Shown one piece after another: positions 18,513 to 26,577 of a DNA stretch of 64,000 bases. The DNA lies in the IMG/VR virus record IMGVR_UViG_3300043427_001127, positions 62,001 through 126,000 of that record. One strand, written 5' to 3'. The stretch is from a virus. Numbering within the stretch: the first letter of the stretch is position 1; every line of letters starts with the position of its first letter. The translations under genes were made by a program, and so were the position numbers. The notes below the pieces were generated by a model. It did no database searches. It saw only the letters and a list, made by a program, of their open reading frames with translations, and had not been told where the DNA came from.

Positions 18513-20660
18513 ATGTTCAACGCCGAAGTCAAGGGCAATCTCGCTCGCCTTCTCGCCACCGAGAACCTTATCATTGAGCACCGCCCTGTAGAGACGGCGA
18601 TGTTCAACGTGAAAGACCGTATCCTCACCCTGCCGATGTGGGAGCGGGCATCCGCCAACGTCTACGATATGCTGGTGGGGCATGAAGTCGGTCACGCTCT
18701 CTACACCCCTGACCGTTGGGGTGATGACTATGGCATTCCTCAGTCGTATCTCAACGTGTGCGAGGATGCTCGTATTGAGAAACTGATGAAGCGTAAGTTT
18801 CCTGGTCTCGCCCGTAACTTCTACGCTGGTTATAAAGAACTGCAGGATGATGATTTCTTCTGTATCGGTGAGCGTGAGCTGGATAGTTATGCTTTGATTG
18901 ACCGTGTGAATCTTTACTTTAAGATTGGCATTCACGCTGGTGAAGTCTTCTCTTGGAATGAGCAAGAAAAAGCAATCGTAGATGAGCTTGCTAATGCCGA
19001 AACTTTTGAGCAAGTTGTGGATGTTGCTCGCAAGATTCTTGCATACACTGAGCAACAGGAACAACAGCAGGTTGTTGAGGCGCAAGGCGACCTTCAGCAA
19101 TCTACTCAAGGTGGGGGTGATTCCACTCAAGGTGGGGGTGACTCTACTGATGGTGAGGGTGAGCAACCTCAGCAAACTTCTGGTGACGGTAACCAAACTG
19201 AAGGTAACGCTGATTCCGATCAACCCGATGATCAGGGTGAAGGTGCTACCAATGGTGGTGGTCAAACGAATACGCTTGAGTCTGAAACTGACAAGGCATT
19301 TACTGAGAATCAGAAACAACTGATTAGTCAGTATCCTCGTTCGCAGCACCTCAACTACATTGAGCTGCCTGACCTCAAAGTAGATAACATTGTTGTCTCT
19401 AACAAGCAAGTGCAGGAAGACTGCAACACTTGCTTCAATGAGCAAACCTCTCGTGTGTTTGCTGAGGTTGACAAACAGTATCTGACTTTCCGTAGCGAAG
19501 CTCAGCGTGAGGTTAACTATCTTGTAAAAGAGTTTGAGATGCGTAAGTCGGCGGACCAGTATGCCCGTGCATCTACTGCCAAGACTGGTATCCTTGATAC
19601 TGCGCTGCTTCATACCTACAAGTGGAATGAGGATGTGTTTAAGAAAATCAATGTTGTGCCTGATGGTAAGAATCATGGTCTGATTTTTATCCTTGACTGG
19701 TCTGGTTCTATGGGTGGTATCCTGCAAGATACTGCTAAGCAACTGTTGAACCTTGCATGGTTCTGTAAGAAAGTGCAGATTCCTTTTGACATCTATGCTT
19801 TTACCAATGACTACTGGTATCACCGAAGCTACGATTATCACACTCAAACTCGCAACAAATCTCCTCGCATTCAAACTCCTAAGGCGGGTCAAGTCAAACT
19901 GTGTGACCACTTCAACATGCTGAATCTTGTCAGCAGCAACGGTCGCAACGGCAAAGACCTTGAAGCACAACTTAAAAACTTCTGGCGTCTTGTTGTTGGC
20001 AATGGTAGCTACTCTGGTTACTCTATTCCTGCTGGTTATGGTCTGTCTGGCACTCCTCTCCATGAGGCAGCAATCTCTCTGACTGCACTTATCCCTGCCT
20101 TTCAGAAGCGTAACAAGGTTCAAAAGACCAACGTTATTATTCTGACTGACGGTGAATCTGCCAGCATCAACTACTACACTGACCAGAAGTATGGTAGCCG
20201 TATGGGCACGAATCATGTAACCAATGATTGTGTTCTGCGTGATCGTAAAACTGGTCGTGTGTATCCTCGCTTTGATGATGGTGGTTACTATGGTAACTCT
20301 GATAAAATCACCAAAGTGTTTCTTCAGAATGTGCGTGATCGTTTCCCTGATGTAAACCTTATCGGTATTCGTCTGGTGAATGGTCGTGGTCTTAACACCA
20401 CCTACAATGCTGAAGATTGTAAAACTTCTTGGGATGAAGTTCAAAAGCAGTGGAAGAAAAACAAGTCCGCTGAACTGATTGAGCATCTTGGTTATCAAGC
20501 ACTTTACATGATGGGCACTGATTCGCTATCTGCGAATAGCGAATTTGATGTTGAAGATGATGCTACCGAGAAAGAAATCGGCAAGGCATTTACTAAAGCA
20601 CTCGCCAAGAAAGGCGTCAATAAGAAGATGCTGACCTCCTTCGCCACACTCATCAGTTGA
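18513..20660 (+). CDS. HExxH and VWA domain protein, CobT-like partner of CobS
   Basis: 715 residues from ATG 18513; an upstream in-frame ATG at 18489 overlaps the -10 box and is rejected. An N-terminal metallopeptidase-like motif HEVGHALYTPD (H57, E58, H61) is followed by an acidic, Gln/Gly-rich linker with a short tandem repeat (STQGGGD), then a von Willebrand A domain with the MIDAS motif DWSGSMGG near residue 395. CobT of cobaltochelatase is also an acidic-linker VWA protein paired with a MoxR-type ATPase. The ATPase follows at 20732. Whether this is a chelatase subunit or a protein-remodelling machine is open. G+C-rich codons. Confidence 0.75.
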   Translation: MFNAEVKGNLARLLATENLIIEHRPVETAMFNVKDRILTLPMWERASANVYDMLVGHEVGHALYTPDRWGDDYGIPQSYLNVCEDARIEKLMKRKFPGLARNFYAGYKELQDDDFFCIGERELDSYALIDRVNLYFKIGIHAGEVFSWNEQEKAIVDELANAETFEQVVDVARKILAYTEQQEQQQVVEAQGDLQQSTQGGGDSTQGGGDSTDGEGEQPQQTSGDGNQTEGNADSDQPDDQGEGATNGGGQTNTLESETDKAFTENQKQLISQYPRSQHLNYIELPDLKVDNIVVSNKQVQEDCNTCFNEQTSRVFAEVDKQYLTFRSEAQREVNYLVKEFEMRKSADQYARASTAKTGILDTALLHTYKWNEDVFKKINVVPDGKNHGLIFILDWSGSMGGILQDTAKQLLNLAWFCKKVQIPFDIYAFTNDYWYHRSYDYHTQTRNKSPRIQTPKAGQVKLCDHFNMLNLVSSNGRNGKDLEAQLKNFWRLVVGNGSYSGYSIPAGYGLSGTPLHEAAISLTALIPAFQKRNKVQKTNVIILTDGESASINYYTDQKYGSRMGTNHVTNDCVLRDRKTGRVYPRFDDGGYYGNSDKITKVFLQNVRDRFPDVNLIGIRLVNGRGLNTTYNAEDCKTSWDEVQKQWKKNKSAELIEHLGYQALYMMGTDSLSANSEFDVEDDATEKEIGKAFTKALAKKGVNKKMLTSFATLIS

Positions 20661-20668
20661 TCTGATCA

Positions 20669-20690
20669 ATGGGGGCTTGCGCCCCCATCC
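20669..20690 (+). terminator. Hairpin after zincin-VWA gene, contains -35 of cobS
   Basis: ATGGGGGC-TTGC-GCCCCCAT, a perfect 8-bp stem, followed by a C-rich stretch and only three Ts. TTGCGC (20677-20682) spans the loop and 3' arm. Confidence 0.55.
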
Positions 20691-20705
20691 CCTTTGCCCT
20701 ATAAT
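20677..20705 (+). promoter_or_regulatory. Early promoter for cobS
   Basis: TTGCGC, 17-base spacer, perfect TATAAT at 20700-20705; 27 bases to the cobS start. Same architecture as at 18461. Confidence 0.7.
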
Positions 20706-20731
20706 ACTTACATACGAAACGACCCCACACC

Positions 20732-21835
20732 ATGAAAAACTTTGAAGTCGCCCCCATGATTGACCGCTTCGGTCCTGTTGTGACTGCTGCTGACGTTCGT
20801 GCCTATGCCGACGAGATTGGCATGGGTTACCAAACGCTCACTAAGAAACTGGAACAGTTCAAGGTGCAGCGTGGTCTGTGGCATCTGACTGCTGCTGAGC
20901 AACTTGAGCAAACCTATAATCAACCCGCTGTTGAACCTGTGGCAGAAAACCCTGAAAACTTTATTCCTGCGAAAGATGCTTCCTTCGTCAGCTTTGGTAA
21001 CTTTAGTGATATTAAGAAGATTGTTTCTTCTCGCCAGTATTATCCTATCTTCATCACTGGTCTCTCTGGTAACGGTAAAACTTTCAGTGTGGAGCAAGCT
21101 TGTGCTCAACTGAAGCGTGAGTTGATTCGTGTCAACATCACCATTGAGACCGACGAGGATGATCTGATCGGCGGTTTCCGTCTCGTTAACGGTGAGACCG
21201 TGTGGCACGATGGTCCTGTGGTGCAGGCACTCAACCGTGGCGCTATTCTCCTGCTGGATGAGATTGACCTTGCCTCTAACAAAATCCTCTGCCTGCAATC
21301 TGTGCTTGAGGGTAAGGGTGTCTTCCTTAAGAAGATCGGCAAGTATGTCAAACCCGCTGCTGGTTTCAACGTTGTTGCTACTGCCAACACCAAAGGTAAG
21401 GGTAGCGATGACGGTCGCTTCATCGGCACTAACGTTCTCAACGAAGCATTCCTTGAGCGTTTTCCTGTGACCTTTGAGCAGGCATATCCCACTCCTAAGG
21501 TTGAAACTGCTATCCTTAAGAAAGCTGCTGATTCGCTGAACTGCTACGATGAAGAGTTTGTGAGTCGTCTGGTTGCATGGGCAGAGATTATTCGTAAGAC
21601 CTTCTACGATGGTGGTGTTGACGAAATCATTTCCACTCGTCGTCTGGTTCACGTTATCCGCGCCTTCAGTATCTTTGGCAAGCGTAAAAAAGCGATTGAG
21701 GTTTGCATCGCTCGTTTTGATGATGAGACTAAGCAATCCTTCATGGAACTCTATTCCAAGATTGACGCTTCCATTGATGCTCAACCTACTGAAACCACTC
21801 AACCCGAACTGACTGTTGAATCTGATCCCTTCTGA
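20732..21835 (+). CDS. cobS: CobS-like MoxR-family AAA+ ATPase
   Basis: 367 residues. Walker A GLSGNGKTF near residue 110, a GGFRLVNGETVW pore-loop segment, Walker B ILLLDEIDLAS near 172, sensor VVATANTKG and an arginine-finger region LNEAFLERF. Cyanophage proteins of this type are annotated as CobS, the ATPase subunit of aerobic cobaltochelatase that inserts cobalt in B12 synthesis. CobN is not seen here, so the phage would need host CobN or use the ATPase otherwise. The N-terminal 90 residues are an extra helical domain. It probably works with the upstream VWA protein. Confidence 0.88.
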   Translation: MKNFEVAPMIDRFGPVVTAADVRAYADEIGMGYQTLTKKLEQFKVQRGLWHLTAAEQLEQTYNQPAVEPVAENPENFIPAKDASFVSFGNFSDIKKIVSSRQYYPIFITGLSGNGKTFSVEQACAQLKRELIRVNITIETDEDDLIGGFRLVNGETVWHDGPVVQALNRGAILLLDEIDLASNKILCLQSVLEGKGVFLKKIGKYVKPAAGFNVVATANTKGKGSDDGRFIGTNVLNEAFLERFPVTFEQAYPTPKVETAILKKAADSLNCYDEEFVSRLVAWAEIIRKTFYDGGVDEIISTRRLVHVIRAFSIFGKRKKAIEVCIARFDDETKQSFMELYSKIDASIDAQPTETTQPELTVESDPF

Positions 21836-22032
21836 TGTTTGATAACCTCTCTCGCCACACCCTCATTCGCCTGACGGATGGGGGTGTTTTTTTAATCAAA
21901 TGTAAAGTCATGGAGCTTCACAATGGATTGGAGATTCCCTGTTACCTTGGATTACGTTACGTCACCGAGGTTGACTACATGACCACAAGATGCTATACTG
22001 AACAAATAGATTCTATTATCAAGGAAATCTAA
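21835..22032 (+). CDS. Small cyanophage protein with embedded terminator
   Basis: 65 residues; the ATG overlaps the cobS stop (TGATG). Codons 8-20 encode a complete intrinsic terminator hairpin (see 21858-21893), so full translation needs read-through. No recognisable domain (GGVFLIKCKVMELHNGLEIP looks like a beta hairpin). It ends two bases before the next gene. Confidence 0.5.
   Translation: MFDNLSRHTLIRLTDGGVFLIKCKVMELHNGLEIPCYLGLRYVTEVDYMTTRCYTEQIDSIIKEI
21858..21893 (+). terminator. Intrinsic terminator within the 5' part of a gene
   Basis: CACCCTCAT (21858-21866) pairs with ATGGGGGTG (21878-21886), 9 bp with one G-T pair, followed by seven Ts. It lies just after cobS, inside the next reading frame. 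Confidence 0.75.
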
Positions 22033-22034
22033 CT

Positions 22035-22322
22035 ATGCAATGGAAATACAATGAAGAGCAACTGCTCAATGAACTGCGAGATTACATCACCAATACATAT
22101 CGCCAACACTATTCGTCTGGCGTAGATGGTGTTCAGACCCTAGATCTGATCGCTGCCTGTGGTGATGGTGAACCATTCTGTCGTAGTAATATTCTCAAGT
22201 ATGCTTCGCGGTATGATAAGAAAGGAAGCGCCCGACATGATATTATGAAAGTGCTGCACTACGCACTTCTGCTTCTACACTTCAATGACCAAAACGCACA
22301 GCGAGAAGATTACAACCGATGA
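22035..22322 (+). CDS. DUF3310-like small protein
   Basis: 95 residues. The core FCRSNILKYASRYDKKGSAR followed by DIMKVLHYALLLL follows the DUF3310 pattern (an N-x-x-K-Y-x-x-R helix, then K and D-x-x-K helix), a family frequent in phage replication regions with unknown function. It overlaps gp45 by 4 bases. Confidence 0.65.
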   Translation: MQWKYNEEQLLNELRDYITNTYRQHYSSGVDGVQTLDLIAACGDGEPFCRSNILKYASRYDKKGSARHDIMKVLHYALLLLHFNDQNAQREDYNR

Positions 22323-22981
22323 GCACAGTTGCACTTTCCCAAACTACTCTGAATATTCTAAAGAACTTCGCCACGATTAACAATGGCATCATCATCAAAA
22401 AAGGCAACACGCTACGAACCATTTCCAACGCTGAGAACATCCTGGCTGCGGCAAACGTGGAAGAGTCTTTTCCTCAGACCTTTGCTATCTATGACCTCAA
22501 TCAGTTTATTGCTGGTCTCAGTTTGTTTGACAATCCCTCTTTGGATTTTGATAATACCGACTATGTTACTATCAAAGATGGGAGAAGTCGTGTCAAATAT
22601 TATTTCAGTGATCCTGAGATTACGCTCAAAACTGCGCCTGATAAATCAGTAAAGTATCCTGGTTCCGATATTCAGTTCACTCTGTCTGCTGCTAACATCG
22701 CTGCCATTCAGAAAGCAACTGGTATCTACAAACTACCTGACCTGAACATCAGCTCTGATGAAGAGATTATTCTGTCAGTCCGCGACAATGAAGTGTCAAC
22801 GTCTAACACGTATGATATCATTGTACCAGGCACATTTGAAGGAACGCATTCGCTTGACCTGAAGGTTGAGAACATTCGTCTTCTTCAAGGTGATTATCAG
22901 GTTGGTGTTTCTAAGCATCACATTTCTGAGTGGAAGCATCTCAACCTTGACGTTACATATTACATCGCACTTGAACCTTGA
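22319..22981 (+). CDS. gp45: Sliding clamp gp45
   Basis: 220 residues (T4 gp45 228). A trimeric ring that tethers polymerase gp43 and, in T4, activates late transcription with gp55 and gp33. The N-terminus (LSQTTLNILKNFATINNGII, KKGNTLRTIS) fits the family. Its stop overlaps the gp44 start (TGATG). Confidence 0.93.
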   Translation: MSTVALSQTTLNILKNFATINNGIIIKKGNTLRTISNAENILAAANVEESFPQTFAIYDLNQFIAGLSLFDNPSLDFDNTDYVTIKDGRSRVKYYFSDPEITLKTAPDKSVKYPGSDIQFTLSAANIAAIQKATGIYKLPDLNISSDEEIILSVRDNEVSTSNTYDIIVPGTFEGTHSLDLKVENIRLLQGDYQVGVSKHHISEWKHLNLDVTYYIALEP

Positions 22982-23922
22982 TGAAAAACTTTTTGTGGGT
23001 GGAGGAGTATCGTCCTCGTAAGATTGAAGACTGTATCCTCCCTGATTCGTTAAAGAAAGTATTCACTGGATTTGTAGAGCAGGGGGAGATTGCTAATCTT
23101 CTTCTGTCTGGTCCTCCTGGCGTTGGTAAGACTACAGTTGCCAAAGCCTTGTGTGAAGAGATTGGTGCTTCATACATTGTTATCAACGGTTCGGATGAAG
23201 GTCGCTTCCTTGACACCATTCGTACCCGTGTCAAACAGTTCGCCAGTTCTGTCAGTTTAACTGGCGGTGGCAAACACAAAGTCGTCATCATTGACGAGGC
23301 GGATAACACCACTCATGACGTTCAGCTATCTCTTCGCGCCTTTGTTGAGGAGTTCCATAGTAACTGTCGTTTCATCTTTACCTGCAACTTCATTAACAAA
23401 ATCGTTGACCCCCTGCACTCCCGCTGCACGGTCGTTGATTTCCGCATCAAACCAGAGGAGCAGAAGAAGTTACAGGCGGCGTTCTTCGGGCGCTTACAGG
23501 GCATCCTAGACGCCTCTGGCGTGGCGTATGAGGACAAGGTGCTGGTCAAACTGATTCAGCGTTACTACCCCGACTGGCGACGCCTGCTGAACGAAGCACA
23601 GCGCCACTCTGCTAGCGGGTCACTGGACTCTGCTGTGCTCTGTGACATCGCTGATGTAAACCTAGACCAGCTCATGCGAGCAATGAAGTCTAAGGAATAC
23701 AAGGTTGTTCGTCAGTGGGTTGTGGATAATATGGATAGTGACCCTAACACTATCATTCGTAAAATCTACAATGCATTGAATGAAGTGCTGGAAGGTTCTT
23801 CTATTCCCCCAGCTGTTCTGGTGCTTGCTAAGTATCAATATCAGATTGCCTTTGTGGCAGACCAAGAGATTAATCTCTTAGCTTGTTTAACTGAGATTAT
23901 GGTGGAGTGTAAGTTTAAATGA
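22981..23922 (+). CDS. gp44: Clamp loader large subunit gp44
   Basis: 313 residues (T4 gp44 319). An AAA+ ATPase that opens gp45. Start ATG 22981. Walker A SGPPGVGKTT, Walker B VVIIDEADN, sensor and SRC motif PLHSRC. Bases 23400-23640 use distinctly G+C-rich codons. Its T4 partner gp62 is one gene away because a methylase intervenes. Confidence 0.96.
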   Translation: MKNFLWVEEYRPRKIEDCILPDSLKKVFTGFVEQGEIANLLLSGPPGVGKTTVAKALCEEIGASYIVINGSDEGRFLDTIRTRVKQFASSVSLTGGGKHKVVIIDEADNTTHDVQLSLRAFVEEFHSNCRFIFTCNFINKIVDPLHSRCTVVDFRIKPEEQKKLQAAFFGRLQGILDASGVAYEDKVLVKLIQRYYPDWRRLLNEAQRHSASGSLDSAVLCDIADVNLDQLMRAMKSKEYKVVRQWVVDNMDSDPNTIIRKIYNALNEVLEGSSIPPAVLVLAKYQYQIAFVADQEINLLACLTEIMVECKFK

Positions 23923-24809
23923 AATCATTGAAGACGCCGTTAAGATATCCTGGTGGTAAATCTCGTGCAGTAAAATATCTTATTCCTAAGATTCCAAAAG
24001 ATATTACCGAATACCGAGAACCTTTTCTGGGTGGTGGTAGTGTGGCAATCGCATTTACAAAAGAATATCCAGACATTCCTGTGTGGGTGAATGACCTGTA
24101 TGAACCGCTGGTAAACTTCTGGCAGATGTTACAAACGAGACCTGATGGATTGTTTGTTTTGTTGGAAGCATATAAAAAAGAATATTCTACACCAGATACT
24201 GCTAGAGAGTTATTCAACTATTGTAAAGTAGATGTAAATGACAAAGAGAAACCAGAACTTTGTAGAGCTGCTGCTTTCTATGTTGTCAACAAGTGTAGTT
24301 TCTCTGGTCTCACCGAGTCATCTTCTTTCTCAGCACAAGCAAGTGACCACAACTTCACCATGCGTGGTATTACAAACCTTCCCAAATACTCAGAACTGAT
24401 TGAGAACTGGAAGATTACTTGTGGTCCTTACTGGGATATGATGATGACATCTGCTCCTGTAGGAACGTTCTGGTTCTTTGATCCTCCTTATGATATCAAA
24501 GATAATCTCTACGGTAAGAAAGGGGAGCTGCATAAAGGATTTAACCATGAAGAGTTTCATGCTTGGATTACCCAGGGGAATGTAAAAGACCGTTGGATGA
24601 TTACTTACAATACCAACCCAACTCTTATGGAGTGGTATGATGGTTACTACCAAACCAAATGGGATTTGACTTATACTATGCGTTCAGTAGGTGACTACAT
24701 GAATGAGCAAAAAGACCGCGCTGAACTATTGATTACTAACTATGACGAAACCATCTCTGGCGGAATATTTGAACTCAATAAATCAAAACAAGAAGTCGGT
24801 AGTTATTGA
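23919..24809 (+). CDS. Dam-type DNA N6-adenine methyltransferase
   Basis: 296 residues of the D12 class. It transfers methyl from S-adenosylmethionine to adenine. LRYPGGKSRAVKYL is the N-terminal SAM motif, REPFLGGGSVAIAF motif I, and FFDPPYD near residue 187 the catalytic motif IV. It lies between gp44 and gp62, overlapping gp44 by 4 bases and gp62 by 68 bases in another frame. A role in self-protection or marking newly replicated DNA is inference; no paired nuclease is adjacent. Confidence 0.92.
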   Translation: MKSLKTPLRYPGGKSRAVKYLIPKIPKDITEYREPFLGGGSVAIAFTKEYPDIPVWVNDLYEPLVNFWQMLQTRPDGLFVLLEAYKKEYSTPDTARELFNYCKVDVNDKEKPELCRAAAFYVVNKCSFSGLTESSSFSAQASDHNFTMRGITNLPKYSELIENWKITCGPYWDMMMTSAPVGTFWFFDPPYDIKDNLYGKKGELHKGFNHEEFHAWITQGNVKDRWMITYNTNPTLMEWYDGYYQTKWDLTYTMRSVGDYMNEQKDRAELLITNYDETISGGIFELNKSKQEVGSY

Positions 24810-25128
24810 CGAAGAATCAGAAAAAGCGTATCCACCTTTCATTGTAAACAAGTGTCTTGCTGCTTTCCATGATACAGTTCTCTTTGCTAATGAGATGAAC
24901 ATGTATCCACATCTAGACAAGAAGTTGCAGTATGACTTTTTTATAAATAGTATCAATCCGCGCAAGCGGTTTTCGCCATGGGCGAAAAAAACTCAAGTAG
25001 AATACCTTGATGCGATTAAGGAGTATTATGGTTATAACGACGATAAGGCTCTACAGGCATTGAGAATTTTATCTAAAGATCAACTTGAACACATTAAAAA
25101 ACTTGTAGACAAAGGTGGAAAACGATGA
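24742..25128 (+). CDS. gp62: Clamp loader small subunit gp62
   Basis: 128 residues, shorter than T4 gp62 (187). AYPPFIVNKCLAAF and LDKKLQYDFFINSINPRKR followed by W fit cyanophage gp62. The start at 24742 lies 68 bases inside the methylase gene in another frame; the opening SLAEYLNSINQNKKS looks like the true gp62 N-terminus. Overlaps regA by 4 bases. Confidence 0.88.
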   Translation: MTKPSLAEYLNSINQNKKSVVIDEESEKAYPPFIVNKCLAAFHDTVLFANEMNMYPHLDKKLQYDFFINSINPRKRFSPWAKKTQVEYLDAIKEYYGYNDDKALQALRILSKDQLEHIKKLVDKGGKR

Positions 25129-25553
25129 CTCCTGATATCGAAGTAGAATGGAAGCAAGCTGATATGGTTGAGGTGACTCTCAATGAACCTGATGATTTCC
25201 TCAAAGTTCGTGAGACCCTAACTCGTATCGGTGTCGCATCCCGTAAAGAAAAAAAGATTTACCAATCTTGCCATATTCTTCACAAGCAAGGCAAGTATTA
25301 CATCGTTCATTTCAAGGAGCTGTTTGCCCTTGATGGAAAGAATACAAATCTTTCAGTGAATGATGTGCAACGTAGAAACAGAATCATTCAACTGTTATCC
25401 GATTGGGGATTGATTTCTGTTGTTAAAGCAGAAGCGATTGCTGATGTTGCTCCGTTGAATCAAATCAAAGTTCTTGCTTTTAAAGAAAAAGACGAATGGA
25501 CGCTTGAAAGTAAATATAACATTGGTCGTAAGAAGACCGAAGTAACCGAATAA
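25125..25553 (+). CDS. regA: Translational repressor RegA
   Basis: 142 residues (T4 RegA 122). Binds the start regions of early mRNAs and represses their translation. The VEVTLNEPDDFLKVRETLTR opening and SCHILHKQGKYYIVHFKELF are typical. Same position as in T4, after gp62. Followed by a terminator. Confidence 0.93.
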   Translation: MTPDIEVEWKQADMVEVTLNEPDDFLKVRETLTRIGVASRKEKKIYQSCHILHKQGKYYIVHFKELFALDGKNTNLSVNDVQRRNRIIQLLSDWGLISVVKAEAIADVAPLNQIKVLAFKEKDEWTLESKYNIGRKKTEVTE

Positions 25554-25559
25554 TTTTGT

Positions 25560-25583
25560 AGGGAGTTCCACACTCCCTTTTTT
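25560..25583 (+). terminator. Intrinsic terminator after regA
   Basis: GGGAG-TTCCACA-CTCCC with T7 after it. Confidence 0.8.
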
Positions 25584-25597
25584 ATTGCTATCTGATA

Positions 25598-25603
25598 TAT
25601 AAT
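25598..25603 (+). promoter_or_regulatory. Possible -10 box for hsp20
   Basis: TATAAT 59 bases before the hsp20 start; no convincing -35 at the right distance, so an activated or weak promoter is possible. Confidence 0.35.
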
Positions 25604-25662
25604 ATTGAAGAGATGCCTACGGGGTCTCGATAAAAACTCTCGCTTATTAAAGGAGAACAATC

Positions 25663-26109
25663 ATGTCACAATACACCTGGGATATTTACGCCCCATTTGG
25701 CGTTGGATTAGATAGCATTTTTAATAGACTGGATGCAATGTCTGGTCACAACACAAGCTATCCACCATACAATATCGTCAAAAACGATGAATCTAACTAC
25801 GAAATTGAAATCGCTCTGGCTGGATTTAAAGCAGATGAGATTGAAGTCTCTACAGAACAGAACATTCTCAGAGTTACCTCGAAAGTTGCAAAACGAGATA
25901 CTGAAAGAACATACCTGCACAAAGGTTTATCCAAACGTTCCTTTAATAACTCATGGCAACTCGCAGATGATGTCAGAGTATCCTCTGTAGATTTTGCTGA
26001 TGGTCTATTAACAATCTCATTGGAGAAGATCATCCCAGAACATCAGAAGAAGATCACCTACAACATCGGCAGACACTTAGATCCTCAGTTTTTGACTGAG
26101 GATAAATAG
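25663..26109 (+). CDS. hsp20: Hsp20 / alpha-crystallin small heat-shock protein
   Basis: 148 residues. A holdase chaperone. The alpha-crystallin domain runs from YPPYNIVKNDESNYEIEIAL to about residue 125 with the A-G-F motif and KGLSKRSF; the C-terminal I-x-I element is not obvious. Found in almost all cyanomyoviruses, probably for virion protein folding or host stress. Good AAAGGAG ribosome site. Confidence 0.93.
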   Translation: MSQYTWDIYAPFGVGLDSIFNRLDAMSGHNTSYPPYNIVKNDESNYEIEIALAGFKADEIEVSTEQNILRVTSKVAKRDTERTYLHKGLSKRSFNNSWQLADDVRVSSVDFADGLLTISLEKIIPEHQKKITYNIGRHLDPQFLTEDK

Positions 26110-26137
26110 GCGCGGGGCAACCCAAATATCGTCGGCG

Positions 26138-26182
26138 CAAGGGCGGGGCTGGCAACTATCAGCCCTTGCCCTATTTTCTTTT
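26138..26182 (+). terminator. Intrinsic terminator after hsp20
   Basis: Long interrupted stem AAGGGC..GGCTG/CAGCC..GCCCT followed by TATTTTCTTTTTT. Confidence 0.75.
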
Positions 26183-26188
26183 TTGTGC

Positions 26189-26194
26189 TATACT
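26189..26194 (+). promoter_or_regulatory. Possible -10 box before gene at 26218
   Basis: TATACT right after a terminator, 24 bases before the start codon; -35 not evident. Confidence 0.35.
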
Positions 26195-26217
26195 ATTATT
26201 AAACAGGAGATTATTTT

Positions 26218-26577
26218 ATGATTCCGAAGATTATTCTTACTAAAAATGGAGAAAAACTCATTGCTGCAGTTGGTGAGTTTACTGATCCAGAAACAGACAA
26301 AGGATTGGGATTTGTTTTTAGGTGTCCATATGTCCTTTCTATGACTCCTAATGGAGATGGTCAGTTCTCTGTAAACTTCACTAAATGGATTCCATATGCT
26401 ACCGATAGTCAATATAAAGTTCCTTATGATGTAGTTGCTGCTATTGGAGATCCAGAACCAGATATTGCTAATATTTACATTGAAAAATTTGGAGATAGAT
26501 TAAATGACGACGCCGCAACAACCAGTGATTCAAGTGATAGTGTTGAAGAATCAGGAGTATCTGATATCGGGGATTGA
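26218..26577 (+). CDS. Sm-like small protein A upstream of gp43
   Basis: 119 residues. Core PKIILTKNGEKLIAAVGEF, RCPYVLSM, then PYDVVAAIGDPEPDIANIYI, with a Ser/Asp-rich tail. Same outline as the proteins at 14377 and 26504 (L-x-N-G-E-x-L-I, a P-Y/P-R turn, D-P-x-x-x-I-x-x-Y end). Function unknown. It overlaps the next gene by 74 bases, where its own tail is low complexity. Confidence 0.6.
   Translation: MIPKIILTKNGEKLIAAVGEFTDPETDKGLGFVFRCPYVLSMTPNGDGQFSVNFTKWIPYATDSQYKVPYDVVAAIGDPEPDIANIYIEKFGDRLNDDAATTSDSSDSVEESGVSDIGD

Noticed and set aside
18441-20498. Long minus-strand frame of 685 codons opposite the zincin-VWA gene
   Set aside because: The plus-strand protein has clear HExxH and VWA motifs. 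The antisense frame is open because of the plus-strand codon choice, and its product is low complexity without any motif.
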